Assembly: GCA_041918155.1 (NCBI GenBank)
Contig: JAYRWH010000090.1
Location: 6,954-70,953 of the forward strand
Length of the DNA stretch: 64,000 nucleotides
Reading direction: 5' to 3'
Source of the DNA: UBA668 sp041918155
Lineage (GTDB): Bacteria > Actinomycetota > Acidimicrobiia > Acidimicrobiales > Ilumatobacteraceae
Both the position numbers and the translations under genes were made by a program. Below, piece by piece: positions 1 to 9,071 of the stretch. The notes under the pieces were generated by a model, which was given only the letters and a program-made list of their open reading frames with translations, ran no database searches and was not told the DNA's origin. Every line of letters starts with the position of its first letter. Position 1 is the stretch's first letter.

Positions 1-1519
1 GTGTCGCCACCAGATCGACTTGAACCTCCGCCTCGGCGGTGCTCACGTACCGAGAGATGTTCAGATTGAAGTCATTGGCCTCGATCTCGCTCAACCCCAC
101 ACGCCTGGCATACCGCCCCTCTTCCCTGCGGTGCTGGTAGGTGTCAATGATCTTCTTGATGTGCTCGTCGCTGAGATAGTTCTGCCGCTGTCCCTTCTCA
201 AAATGTTCTGCGGCATTGATGAAGAGAACGTCGTCGGGCTTCTTGCACTTCTTGAGCACCAGGATGCACACAGGAATACCCGTGGAATAGAACAGGTTCG
301 CCGGCAGCCCGATGATGGTGTCGATGTGCCCGTCTTGGATCAACTTCGAGCGGATCTTTGCCTCCGTGCCCCCGCGGAACAGGACACCGTGCGGCAGGAT
401 GATCGCCAGCACTCCGTCGTCCTTGAGGTAGTGAAATCCGTGCAGAAGAAACGCGAAGTCCGCCGCTGACTTCGGGGCCAGTCCGTAGTTCTTGAAGCGT
501 ACGTCTTCGCCCAAAGCCTCATTCGGGTCCCAGCGGTAGCTGAACGGAGGGTTGGCGACTACGGCGTCAAAGTACGGCTTTCTCGCCGGGTTGGTCTCAC
601 GAAGCATGTCCCAGTCGTTCGTCAGTGTGTCGCCGTGGTAGATCTCGAACTCCGAATCTTTCACCCCATGCAGCAGCATGTTCATCCGCGCGAGGTTGTA
701 CGTCGTGATGTTCTTCTCCTGCCCGTATATCTTTCCGATGCCGTGCGGTCCCATCCGTTTGCGCACGTTGAGAAGCAGCGAACCCGACCCGCAGGCGAAG
801 TCCATCACGCTGTTGAGCCGCTCACGGGACCCGTTCTTCGGCTCCTGGCTGTCGAGTGTGACGATCGCGGAAAGGATGTCCGAGATCCGCTGTGGCGTGT
901 AGAACTCACCGGCCTTCTTGCCCGAGCCGGCGGCAAACTGGCCGATCAGGTACTCGTAGGCGTCACCTAGGGTGTCGCTGTCAGTCGAGAACTCTGCGAG
1001 GCCATCGGCAATCTTCGTGATGATCGTGCAGAGCTTCGCGTTACGATCCGCGTACGTCTTGCCGAGCTTTTCCGACCCAAGATTGATTTCGGCAAACAGC
1101 CCCGAGAAAGTGCTCTGGAACGACTCGTTCTCGATGTACTTGAAGCCGGCCTGAAGCGTGTGGAGCAGATCGCTGTCCTGGGTGCGGGCCATGTGGGAGA
1201 TACCAGCCCAGAGGTGCTCCGGGCGGATGACGTAGTGGGCTTTCAGCCGCATCTGTCTCTCGAACGCCGACACATCTCCAGGGTTCTGCTCGTACCATAT
1301 AGACAGGCAGGATCGCCCGCCGTTGCTGATGGTGCTCGCGTCCGGGTAATCGCGCCCGAGTTCCTTCTTCGACGCCGCCTCATAGTTGTCTGAGAGGTAG
1401 CGAAGGAAAAGGAACGCGAGCATGTAGTCACGAAAGTCGTCCGCATTCATCGCTCCGCGGAGCTGGTCGGCGATCCCCCAGAGAGTCTTGCCTAGTTGCT
1501 TCTGATTGTCCTCGGTCAT
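1..1519 (-). CDS. hsdM: Type I restriction-modification methyltransferase HsdM (3' end outside window)
   Basis: This is the modification subunit of a type I restriction-modification system, an N6-adenine methyltransferase using S-adenosylmethionine. About 506 residues are visible; the C-terminus lies beyond position 1. The N-terminus reads MTEDNQKQLGKTLWGIADQL, typical of the HsdM N-terminal helical domain. A SAM-binding motif I, DFACGSGSLL, begins near residue 240 (about 802) and the adenine-methylase motif NPPF lies near residue 323 (553-542). The start ATG at 1519 is only 3 bases from the stop of the upstream anticodon-nuclease gene, so it is the last visible gene of a translationally coupled hsdR-hsdS-prrC-hsdM operon. 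The family call is secure; the DNA target is unknown. Confidence 0.95.
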   Translation of the reverse strand, partial: MTEDNQKQLGKTLWGIADQLRGAMNADDFRDYMLAFLFLRYLSDNYEAASKKELGRDYPDASTISNGGRSCLSIWYEQNPGDVSAFERQMRLKAHYVIRPEHLWAGISHMARTQDSDLLHTLQAGFKYIENESFQSTFSGLFAEINLGSEKLGKTYADRNAKLCTIITKIADGLAEFSTDSDTLGDAYEYLIGQFAAGSGKKAGEFYTPQRISDILSAIVTLDSQEPKNGSRERLNSVMDFACGSGSLLLNVRKRMGPHGIGKIYGQEKNITTYNLARMNMLLHGVKDSEFEIYHGDTLTNDWDMLRETNPARKPYFDAVVANPPFSYRWDPNEALGEDVRFKNYGLAPKSAADFAFLLHGFHYLKDDGVLAIILPHGVLFRGGTEAKIRSKLIQDGHIDTIIGLPANLFYSTGIPVCILVLKKCKKPDDVLFINAAEHFEKGQRQNYLSDEHIKKIIDTYQHRREEGRYARRVGLSEIEANDFNLNISRYVSTAEAEVQVDLVAT

Positions 1520-1522
1520 AGC

Positions 1523-2602
1523 TCAACTCGCATGGGTGACGAACGCGTAGTGGGTGGTCAGCTTCTCGTAGATCTCTTCGAATAGGTCCAGGCTGTCAGG
1601 CACAAGAAGATCGGATTCGAAGTAGTACACGTTCTTATGAGCGAGCGCGTTGACGATTCGGGCGACTTCATCGGGATCCCCAAAGCCAATGCGTTCGAGC
1701 GCGAAACCGATTCGGCCGACACCAAGGAACGATGAGACGCACTCCAGCAGCTGCCGCAGAAGGGCAAAGTGGTAGGCGCGGACGTCGTCATTCTGTCGAG
1801 CCTGCTCCAGCACCTGAAGGACCCGGAGATGATAGAGGAATACGTCGCTACGGAGAGACTCTATTGACACTACGCCGTGCTTGCCGCTCAAGATTCCTGC
1901 TCTCGTCGTGCGCTTGTACTTGCCGCTCTTCTCGCCCTTCATCAGCCAGTCATGGAGGATCGAGAACATACCGACGTGGTGCGTGGCTATGATGATCTTT
2001 CGCTCACCAAAGTGCTTGTCGACCAAGTCGTACAGCGTCGATGCGGTCACAAAGATGTTGTGATCGTCAAGGCTCGAGACCGGATCATCGATGAAGATGT
2101 GGCGAGCCTGCTGGTCCGCCCATCCCTCGACTTCGATCATGGCGAGAAAGAAGCACCAGACGAACACCCGCTCCTCGCCACGAGAGATTTTTATTGGCGG
2201 AACCTCGCCGGGCTGCGTGCCCGTAGGGAAGAACGAGATCGATTCGATTCCCTTCTCAGCGTCTTGGTGCATGATGAAGCGAAAGTCAAAGCTTGGTCTG
2301 TATGGCTTGAGCTTCTCGTGAACGTCAAGCTCGTTCAAATCGGCGTGCAGCCTGCTGAGGCTGCTCGGAAGCACGGCGAGTCGGATGTCGACCTCACCGT
2401 TCTCGATGTCATTGTTCCAAACGAAGAGGTCCTCGCTGTAAGCGTTGTAGTAGACGCCCGCATGCCTTCCATCATCGTCCTTGGTTGCATTCTTGTACGC
2501 GACTGACAGCCGTGTCTTTCCCACTGAGTTGAAGGCATATAGGAGATGAACGTCCGCTTCTTCGTCGCGTAGCTGCAAAGCGAGGCTTTCGATGGTTGTC
2601 AT
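1523..2602 (-). CDS. prrC: PrrC-type anticodon nuclease (RM-associated suicide tRNase)
   Basis: A 359-residue protein with PrrC architecture (E. coli PrrC is about 396 residues): an N-terminal ABC-like NTPase and a C-terminal ribonuclease. Visible are the PrrC-like Walker A LLYAFNSVGKTRLS (about residues 20-33), ISRGEE (139-144), Walker B IFIDDPVSSLDD (169-180) and ATHH (207-210). The C-terminal half keeps an R-x3-E pair (R283, E287, in RQLLE) followed 35 residues later by H322, matching the spacing of the PrrC catalytic triad Arg320/Glu324/His356. In EcoprrI the nuclease is silenced by the restriction complex and cleaves tRNA-Lys when phage disable it. I chose ATG 2602 because it overlaps the hsdS stop as ATGA; the 22-codon longer reading lies inside hsdS. 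The tRNA target here is unknown. Confidence 0.85.
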   Translation of the reverse strand: MTTIESLALQLRDEEADVHLLYAFNSVGKTRLSVAYKNATKDDDGRHAGVYYNAYSEDLFVWNNDIENGEVDIRLAVLPSSLSRLHADLNELDVHEKLKPYRPSFDFRFIMHQDAEKGIESISFFPTGTQPGEVPPIKISRGEERVFVWCFFLAMIEVEGWADQQARHIFIDDPVSSLDDHNIFVTASTLYDLVDKHFGERKIIIATHHVGMFSILHDWLMKGEKSGKYKRTTRAGILSGKHGVVSIESLRSDVFLYHLRVLQVLEQARQNDDVRAYHFALLRQLLECVSSFLGVGRIGFALERIGFGDPDEVARIVNALAHKNVYYFESDLLVPDSLDLFEEIYEKLTTHYAFVTHAS

Positions 2603-3912
2603 ACTGCCTTCAGATCTGGAAACATCTGTTGAATAAGCCCGTCCTGGTGCTGCCTGACCAAGCGACATCTTCTGGCCTGCTCCTCGATGATCCTGTCTGC
2701 CGAGTCGATAACATCTGCGATCGCACCTTGCTCAGCCCGCCCGGGCACAGCCATCTTGAGGCCCATCAGTTGTGTTTGTCCCAGGGTGCGATTTCGTCCC
2801 GCCCCTCCAGGAGACGCCACATGTAGGAGATGCGCGCCGCGCTGAGTAAGGAAGGCGTACTTCATAAAGCGAACGTCGCATTGCCCGGATTTAGGCAGAT
2901 ACATCGGAAAGCGGTGCGAGGCGATCATTCCTGCTTCTGCGCTAGACGTCGTGGCGACCGCTCTCTCCCAAGCGAAGACAATGTTGAATATGAGCGCGTT
3001 CTCTACTACTTGGAACACACGCTTGTCACCAAGTGCTGATCCAAACTTCGGCGCTTTGTGAAACACTCCCTTTCCGTGAGACCGGACGCCCAGCTCTCGA
3101 TAACTCAGAGTTGGATCTACTACAATAGGTAATTCTACCTTCTCGACTAGCTCCGAGATTTGCTTATGCCTCCATTCAGAATCTCCCTGATACTCAATAA
3201 ATCGACGTCTAGGCTCGCTCTCATCAATTCGAGGAAGCAGTTCCTGCATCAATCCCAGCTTGTGCCGTCGGAGAGCTTCGAGTTTGCGCTCCTCAGCCGC
3301 GATCAGATCGTCCAGCGAGCCGAGACATTCGGCAATCAGTTGCTGCTCGGCCTTCGTCGGTGGGACCGGAACTCGAATCCCCGAAATCCGGCTCATCGAT
3401 ATGCCGTAGACCTTCGCTCCCTGAGCCTCCTTCTTGATCGCAGCGCGAACAGCGTCGGCTCGGAATAGTTGTCCGCCGAACCCAACAACGGGAACGTCCC
3501 CTCGACGGGTTGCCAGAATGGTGTGCGTCCCTGCTACGACGCGTTCACCGTCTAACGAGACGATTTCGATTGCCTTTCCGACGGCTTCGAGATCTTCGGA
3601 CGCATCAGCCATCACGATGTCGCCTTCCTCACAGAAGGCCGAGGAATCAAACTCGCTTGGTGCAGCATCAAGATTCACATACGGAACTCGCTCATCCGCT
3701 AGTCGAAATATCGGCGCGAATTTGGTGTGTATATCGCCGTAGTGGATGTTTCTGATCGTTCCGTGGTCATAGTTGAGATTCTCTCGGGAGAGAGTGTTGG
3801 TGCGTTTGAAGGCGTACAGATCAGTGAGTGGCGGGGCCAGCCATGGCGCGTCGTTGTAAAACTCCGGGAACCTGAGCTTCGGCACCAGGGGCGACGGCGC
3901 GTCATCCGTCAC
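2599..3912 (-). CDS. hsdS: Type I restriction-modification specificity subunit HsdS
   Basis: A 437-residue DNA-recognition subunit that directs both methylation and restriction. It has the two-halved HsdS layout: a first target-recognition domain beginning near PKLRFPEFYNDAPW, a conserved helical spacer near PPTKAEQQLIAECLGSLDDL, then a second target-recognition domain after residue 220 and a C-terminal helical repeat (GAIADVIDSADRIIEEQ). The start overlaps the hsdR stop as ATGA and the stop overlaps the prrC start as ATGA, so hsdR-hsdS-prrC are coupled. Base composition drops in the second recognition domain, as is usual for exchangeable HsdS domains. Confidence 0.93.
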   Translation of the reverse strand: MTDDAPSPLVPKLRFPEFYNDAPWLAPPLTDLYAFKRTNTLSRENLNYDHGTIRNIHYGDIHTKFAPIFRLADERVPYVNLDAAPSEFDSSAFCEEGDIVMADASEDLEAVGKAIEIVSLDGERVVAGTHTILATRRGDVPVVGFGGQLFRADAVRAAIKKEAQGAKVYGISMSRISGIRVPVPPTKAEQQLIAECLGSLDDLIAAEERKLEALRRHKLGLMQELLPRIDESEPRRRFIEYQGDSEWRHKQISELVEKVELPIVVDPTLSYRELGVRSHGKGVFHKAPKFGSALGDKRVFQVVENALIFNIVFAWERAVATTSSAEAGMIASHRFPMYLPKSGQCDVRFMKYAFLTQRGAHLLHVASPGGAGRNRTLGQTQLMGLKMAVPGRAEQGAIADVIDSADRIIEEQARRCRLVRQHQDGLIQQMFPDLKAV

Positions 3913-6900
3913 CGTGTCCGCCCAGATTCATAGGCATTGAGCCCAGAGATGTCTCGACCATGGGCTCGCTTGTTCAGTAGTGGAATGAGGTCCGCCATGA
4001 GGGCGAGTTCACGTTCGCTCCGCTCGCGCCAGCCGAGATCAAGCGGCTCCATCAGATCGGTGAGTTGCTCGCCGTCGAAGATCATGCGCTGGAGGATGGT
4101 GGTCATGAAGACCGACAACGACTTGGTCGTCAGTCCGTGGGTCAGGGCGAGGCCTTCGATCTCCCTTTCCAGCTTCTCGGACTTGAATTGCTCGTAGCCA
4201 ACACGGACTGCAGCCTCGTCGAGCCCTTGGCCCTGCTCAAGCGAGCCGACGTACTCCGTGATTTCCTCCCGCTCATCGAGAAACTTGGCGTCGGACTGGA
4301 CTAGCCCAATGAGTTGCTCGCGACTGATCGCCAGCTTCGTCGGGTCCTGCGCCGAGTACATGGTGATCAGCCTCATTATGTAGTCGTAGTCGATGATTGC
4401 GGATGCGAAGAGGACGAACTCGAAGTCGAGCTCGTCGATCTCGGAGTTGGCCGACTCGCCTTCCTTCCCGGGCCTGCCCTGCTGTTCTCTAAGGCGCTGG
4501 GCGGTTTCGAGGTATGCGCCGCGGAAGGCGCGTAGATCGTCGTTGGGAAGGGCCTGCTCAATTTGCTCCCGCTGCTCGTAGGTGAGGTCGGTGTACTGGT
4601 CCAGTTGGGTCTGGAGACGTTGGATGTCTTTGAACCGCTTGATGAACTGTGCTCGGGCGGCATCGCCCATCAGTCTGCTCACCTGATCGGGCCGGGCTTC
4701 GATGCCCTGCGACTGCATGAACTCACGGAGGGCGGCGACGGCTTGCTCGAAGGAGTCGATGACGAGGGGAGCCTCATCGACGAGCCAGATCTCGCGAGCC
4801 CGGTCGGGTTGGGCGCCGGAGAACATTGCGATGGCTGCATCGACGCTGTCCTGCTGCTGGCGAAAGTCGAGGATCTGTCCGTAGGGCTTGGTCGCGTTGA
4901 GGACCCGGTTTGTGCGAGAGAAGGCTTGGATGAGGCCGTGGTGCTTGAGGTTCTTGTCGACGTAGAGCGTGTTGAGGTACGTGGCGTCGAAACCGGTGAG
5001 CAGCATGTCGACGACGATCGTGATGTCGATCTTTTCCTGGCCCCTGCGGGGAAGGTCGCCGTTGGGGAACTGCTGGTCCTTGATGCGTTGCTGGATGTCC
5101 TGGTAGTAGAGATCGAAGTTGTTGAGGTCGTGGTTCGTGCCGTACTGCCGGTTGTAGTCCGAGATGATGGCCTTCAGCGCAGTCTTCTTACCTTCGGGGT
5201 CGTGTTTGTTGTCCTCTCTTTCCTGTGGGAGGTCCTCCTGGATCTGCTGAACGTCCTTGTTGCCCTCCGCGGGCGGCGAGAATACGGCGGCAATCTTGAG
5301 AGGCGCGAACTCGAGACCTTCGGCCTGGCTTTCGGCTTGGAGCATCTTGAAGGTTTCGTAGAACTCGATGGCGTCGTTGATCGAGGCGGTGGCGAGAAGC
5401 GCGTTGAAGCGTCGGCCCCCGGTCGCGGCATCGTGCTTGTCGAGGATGGCCTTGGCGATCGCCTGCTTGGTGAGGGCCTGACCGGGCTGCACGGTGTGCG
5501 CGTCCTTTGGCTTGTAGTAGTCGACGTGGAAGCGGAGGACGTTCCGGTCCTCGATCGCGTGGGTGATGGTGTAGGCGTGGAGCTCCTTCTGGAAAAGGTC
5601 CTTGGTGGTTCGAAGGGTGGCGACGTCACCCTCGATCTGCCTGACCGTCGCGTTGGCCTCGAAGATCGGGGTACCGGTAAAGCCGAACAGCTGGGAGTTT
5701 GGGAAGAACTCCTTGATGGCCCTGTGGTTCTCGCCGAACTGCGACCGGTGGCACTCGTCGAAGATGAAGACCATCCGCTTGTTGCGCAGAGACGCAAGCT
5801 GCTCCTTGAACGTTGACCGTCCCTGAGCGCCATTCCGTCCGTGGTGTTTGTTGTTCTCGTCCAGGGCCACTCCGAGCTTCTGTATGGTCGTGACGATGAC
5901 TTTGTCGGCGTAGTCGTCGGACTGCAGTCGGCGGACAAGCGCCGCGGTGTTGGTGTTCTCCTCGACGCAGTTCTCCTGAAACCGGTTGAACTCCTCGCGG
6001 GTCTGGCGGTCGAGATCCTTCCGATCGACGACGAAGACGCACTTGTGGATGCTGTCGTTGGTCTTGAGTAGCGTCGAGGCCTTGAAGGATGTGAGGGTCT
6101 TGCCGGATCCCGTCGTGTGCCAGATGTAGCCGTTGCCACAATTCTGATCGATGCAGTCGACAATCGCCTTGACAGCGTAGATTTGGTACGGGCGCATCAT
6201 TAGAAGCTTCTGCTCACTGGCAACGAGGACCATGTACTTGCTGACGATCTGGCCAAGCATGCACTTGGCGAGAAATCGATCGGCGAAGTCATCGAGGTGG
6301 GCGATTTTCGTATTGTCCTCAGCGGCAAATTGGTACACAGGGAGGAAGCGTTCGTCGGCGTCAAACGCGAAATGGCGCGGATTGTTGTTGGCGAAGTACC
6401 ATGTCGCCGTGCGGTTACTAACGACAAATATCTGAACAAAGGCGAGAAGTGTCTTGGTGTATCCGTTCCCGGGATCGTTCTTGTACTCGACAATTTGCTC
6501 CATTGCCCGCCGCGGACTGATGCCCAGCGTCTTTAGCTCAATCTGTACAACTGGAACTCCGTTAATCAGTACGATTACGTCGTAGCGATGATGGCTGTAG
6601 TCCGTACTAAGTCGGAGTTGATTGATGACCTCGAAGGAGTTCTTACACCAGTCATTGATGTTGACAAGCGTGTAGTTGAGCGGCGTGCCGTCGTCGCGGA
6701 CAAACGACTCGCGGTTTCGCAGAGCGCGTGCTGCCTCGTATACGTCGGGCGTGACGATCTCGTCGAGGAGTCGTCGGAACTCGCCGTCGGTGAGGGAGAC
6801 GTGGTTGAGTGCCTCGAACTTCTCGCGGAAGTTGGCCTCCAGCGAGGCCCGGTCGTGGATGTCTTTGCGGTATGCGTACTTGAGTCCCACGAGCTTGCCG

Positions 6901-6956
6901 ATGAGCGAGTCCTCGATTTCGCGTTCGCGTGAACTGCCTGGACCGTGGGCGCTCAT
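3909..6956 (-). CDS. hsdR: Type I restriction endonuclease subunit HsdR
   Basis: A 1015-residue motor/nuclease subunit. The N-terminal PD-(D/E)xK nuclease is visible as D126 (YDVIVL) and E140-x-K142 (QIELK). The superfamily 2 translocase follows: Walker A TGSGKT at 282-287, the DECH box at 400-403, and the GFTGTPI motif, with later motifs including DMLLTGFD and QAFSRTNR. A C-terminal helical domain binds the HsdM/HsdS core. The start ATG at 6956 has an AGGAG ribosome site about 4 bases upstream. It is the first gene of the leftward hsdR-hsdS-prrC-hsdM operon; known EcoprrI order is M-S-prrC-R, so the order here is different. The opposite-strand reading frames within it are shadows. Confidence 0.96.
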   Translation of the reverse strand: MSAHGPGSSREREIEDSLIGKLVGLKYAYRKDIHDRASLEANFREKFEALNHVSLTDGEFRRLLDEIVTPDVYEAARALRNRESFVRDDGTPLNYTLVNINDWCKNSFEVINQLRLSTDYSHHRYDVIVLINGVPVVQIELKTLGISPRRAMEQIVEYKNDPGNGYTKTLLAFVQIFVVSNRTATWYFANNNPRHFAFDADERFLPVYQFAAEDNTKIAHLDDFADRFLAKCMLGQIVSKYMVLVASEQKLLMMRPYQIYAVKAIVDCIDQNCGNGYIWHTTGSGKTLTSFKASTLLKTNDSIHKCVFVVDRKDLDRQTREEFNRFQENCVEENTNTAALVRRLQSDDYADKVIVTTIQKLGVALDENNKHHGRNGAQGRSTFKEQLASLRNKRMVFIFDECHRSQFGENHRAIKEFFPNSQLFGFTGTPIFEANATVRQIEGDVATLRTTKDLFQKELHAYTITHAIEDRNVLRFHVDYYKPKDAHTVQPGQALTKQAIAKAILDKHDAATGGRRFNALLATASINDAIEFYETFKMLQAESQAEGLEFAPLKIAAVFSPPAEGNKDVQQIQEDLPQEREDNKHDPEGKKTALKAIISDYNRQYGTNHDLNNFDLYYQDIQQRIKDQQFPNGDLPRRGQEKIDITIVVDMLLTGFDATYLNTLYVDKNLKHHGLIQAFSRTNRVLNATKPYGQILDFRQQQDSVDAAIAMFSGAQPDRAREIWLVDEAPLVIDSFEQAVAALREFMQSQGIEARPDQVSRLMGDAARAQFIKRFKDIQRLQTQLDQYTDLTYEQREQIEQALPNDDLRAFRGAYLETAQRLREQQGRPGKEGESANSEIDELDFEFVLFASAIIDYDYIMRLITMYSAQDPTKLAISREQLIGLVQSDAKFLDEREEITEYVGSLEQGQGLDEAAVRVGYEQFKSEKLEREIEGLALTHGLTTKSLSVFMTTILQRMIFDGEQLTDLMEPLDLGWRERSERELALMADLIPLLNKRAHGRDISGLNAYESGRTR

Positions 6957-7302
6957 GACTCTCCTGGGTTGGTTTCACGAGCCATCCGACGGGGTTCCTC
7001 ACTAGACACCGCACAAGACTGGCACGTTTGACACCGGTCTGACGCGGTCCAGGGCTAGCGCAGCGCGAGCGCGCGAGTCAGGCGCCGAGAAGGGGCCCAC
7101 GATTGACAACTCTGAGCGTTCCGATGACCATCGGTGGCAAGTCCAGGTGGCCATCGGTTGGCAGATTCGGAGGGCTTGCCGACAGGCGCGGGTGAGGTCG
7201 GAGTTCGTCGAGTCCCCGTGGCTCGCGCAACCACCTCGACTACGTTGACGGCCGCCTCCTGATGGCCCAGCCAGGGCGTGCGAGACGTCCAGTGCCTGGG
7301 GG
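6957..7302. other. Non-coding stretch upstream of hsdR
   Basis: About 346 bases between hsdR and the small unknown gene. It must hold the hsdR operon promoter, but I cannot pick a convincing -35/-10 pair. An imperfect direct repeat CCATCGGTGGCA (7128-7139) and CCATCGGTTGGCA (7151-7163) is present and is the only structure I would point to. Short open frames here have no recognisable protein features. Confidence 0.4.
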
Positions 7303-7728
7303 TCACGTAGCGGGCAAACGATCCTGGCGCCGTCCGGCGAATCCGCCGTCTGCAGTTGGGTGGGCCCACCTGCACCCGTCGTTGTATAGGTCGCCCATTT
7401 GCCGCACCCAGCGCGCGAGGGCGCTGTGAAAGGCGTACGCAGAGGTCGACTGCTCGTCGTGGGCGGGAGGGTTGTGCAGAGCTAGTTGCTCAAGCGCGGT
7501 GCGCAGGGCATCGGGGTCGTCCCAAGGCAGATCCGCACCTTCGACTATGACGGGTTCATCGTCGTGGCCCGCCACAAGCGCACCGATATGCCAGCGCAGC
7601 GCCTCTTCAAGTGCGTCGTAGACGGTGAGGCCGTGGCGGTGGCCTCGCGAGAGGTAGTCGACGGCGGATACCACGTCGAGCCATACCTGGCTTGACGAGG
7701 GGGGGTCTCGGTCGAGGGCTCGGTTCAT
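7303..7728 (-). CDS. Hypothetical protein, 141 aa
   Basis: I do not recognise this protein. It is 141 residues, acidic in its middle part and mostly predicted helical, with a Trp/His-containing segment (LRWHIGALVAGH) and a second one (FHSALARWVRQMGDLY) suggesting a small folded domain. It has no signal peptide, membrane helix or known catalytic motif. The start ATG at 7728 is preceded by GGAG at about 8 bases, which supports it as a real gene. It sits between the restriction-modification operon and the IS3-family element, in the same direction as hsdR. Its role is unknown. Confidence 0.6.
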   Translation of the reverse strand: MNRALDRDPPSSSQVWLDVVSAVDYLSRGHRHGLTVYDALEEALRWHIGALVAGHDDEPVIVEGADLPWDDPDALRTALEQLALHNPPAHDEQSTSAYAFHSALARWVRQMGDLYNDGCRWAHPTADGGFAGRRQDRLPAT

Positions 7729-7816
7729 GTCAGAACTCCGGTTGTGCGTGGGTTGCCAGAACTGGCGAGTCCAGTGATGGGACTACGAGATTGGCGAGTT
7801 GCGTGGCGAGGTCTTC

Positions 7817-7840
7817 GGGTCTGCCGCGGGTTTGGTTGAC
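7817..7840 (+). repeat. IS3-family left terminal inverted repeat
   Basis: The left 24-bp inverted repeat of the insertion sequence. It pairs with 9048-9071 in inverted orientation at 22/24 positions and lies 41 bases upstream of the transposase orfA start. Confidence 0.85.
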
Positions 7841-7881
7841 ATCTCATTTGTGGGGCGTTGCCCTGCGGAAGGATGGATGCC

Positions 7882-8166
7882 ATGCCCAAGAAGTTCCCGC
7901 CTGAGTTCAAGCGTGATGTGGTCACGGTCGCTCGCCGAGGCGAGTTGACGCGTGCCGAGGTCGCCGCGGATTTCGGGATCTCGGAGGAGTCCGTGAGCCG
8001 TTGGATGCGCCAGGCCGACATCGACGACGGTGTTCGTGACGGGCTGACCACCGCGGAGCAGTCCGAGATCGTGCAGCTGCGTCGCGACAAGCGCCGCCTG
8101 GAGATGGAGAACGAGATCCTGCGCCGCGCTGCTGCGTACTTCGCCAGGGATCATCTTCCAAAATGA
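7882..8166 (+). CDS. IS3-family transposase OrfA
   Basis: A 94-residue DNA-binding subunit of an IS3-family transposase. It begins MPKKFPPEFKRDVVTVARRG and contains a helix-turn-helix (RAEVAADFGISEESVSRWMR) followed by a leucine-zipper-like segment (LRRDKRRLEMENEILRRAAAYF). I chose ATG 7882 because GGAAGG lies 9 bases upstream; in-frame ATGs at 7858 and 7873 are too close to it or lack a site. The stop overlaps the orfB start as ATGA, so expression of orfB seems to rely on coupling, not on the A-rich -1 slippage usual in IS3. Confidence 0.88.
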   Translation: MPKKFPPEFKRDVVTVARRGELTRAEVAADFGISEESVSRWMRQADIDDGVRDGLTTAEQSEIVQLRRDKRRLEMENEILRRAAAYFARDHLPK

Positions 8167-9031
8167 GCTACCCGCTGGTCCGTGAACTGGCCGCCGAAGG
8201 GATCCCGGTGCGGTTGACCTGCGGGGTGCTCGGGTTCAGCGCGCAGGCGTTCTACAAGTGGTGCAAGCAACCGGTCAGCGACCGGGACCTCGACGACGCC
8301 CATCTGACGAACGAGTTGATCGACGCCCACGGAGATGACCCGGAGTTCGGTTACCGGTTCCTGGCCGACGAGCTCGAACGCGCCGGCCATCAGGTGGGTG
8401 AGCGGCGGGTGTGGCGGCTGTGTCGTGCGCAGCGTCTGTGGTCGACGACGGTGCGCAAGGGCCGCCACGGCAGCGGCAAGCGGCCAGGGCCGGCGGTGCA
8501 CGACGATCTCGTGCAGCGGGACTTCACTGCCCAGGGCCGAACGCTGTCTGGGTGACGGACATCACCGAGCATCCCACCGGCGAAGGCAAGCTCTACTGCT
8601 GTCTGATCAAGGACCTCTACTCGAACCGGATCGTGGGCTACGCGATCGACGAACGAATGACCAAACACCTCGCCGTCGCCGCGCTCCGTTCAGCGCTTGC
8701 CCGCCGTCAGTTCGTCGGGACCGTGATCGTTCACAGCGACCGCGGGTCGCAGTTTCGTTCTCGAGATTTCGTCGCTGTGTTGAAGGCCGCCGACCTGTCC
8801 GGATCGATGGGCCGCGTCGCTGCCGCTGGCGACAACGCGGCAATGGAATCGTTCAACGCGCTGCTGCAGAAGAACGTCCTCGACCGCCAGCAATGGAAGA
8901 CCCGCGACGACCTGCGCTACGCGATCATCTACTGGATCGAACACACCTACAACCGGCGCCGCCGCCAACGCCGCCTCGGCCGGCTCACGCCCGTCGAGTT
9001 CGAGCTCGCCTTCACCAACGAGGCAGCATGA
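8163..9031 (+). pseudogene. IS3-family transposase OrfB, frameshifted
   Basis: The DDE integrase-fold subunit, broken by the apparent loss of one base near 8525-8540. The first frame (8163-8555) carries the HTH-21-like part (ELIDAHGDDPEFGYRFLADEL) and ends just after DFTAQGR. The rest continues in the -1 frame from about 8534 to 9031, with GPNAVWVTDIT, HSDRGSQF and AAMESFNALL supplying the D-D-E triad. All catalytic residues are therefore lost from the first product. I see no slippery heptamer at the break. A sequencing error is possible. Confidence 0.85.
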
Positions 9032-9047
9032 TCACAACACAACAACC

Positions 9048-9071
9048 GTCAACCAAAGTCGCGGCAGACCC
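9048..9071 (-). repeat. IS3-family right terminal inverted repeat
   Basis: The right 24-bp inverted repeat of the insertion sequence, 16 bases after the orfB stop. Read on the minus strand it is GGGTCTGCCGCGACTTTGGTTGAC, 22/24 identical to the left end. Confidence 0.85.

Larger units (their letters stand above)
7817..9071 (+). mobile_element. IS3-family insertion sequence with inactivated transposase
   Basis: A 1255-bp element bounded by 24-bp imperfect inverted repeats: 7817-7840 (GGGTCTGCCGCGGGTTTGGTTGAC) and the reverse complement of 9048-9071, matching at 22 of 24 positions and differing only at the two central bases (GG versus AC). It contains an orfA/orfB pair typical of IS3. I see no target-site duplication: TTC precedes the left end and CTA follows the right end. 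Either the copy is old and rearranged or the exact ends are a few bases off. Confidence 0.85.

Noticed and set aside
4563..5816. 417-residue open frame on the + strand
   Set aside because: It is antisense to hsdR, Val/Leu/Glu-rich in the way antisense frames of high-GC genes are, and has no ribosome site or family motif.
8525..8545. Programmed frameshift inside IS3 orfB
   Set aside because: No slippery heptamer or downstream structure is evident, and known IS3 frameshifting occurs between orfA and orfB, not within orfB.
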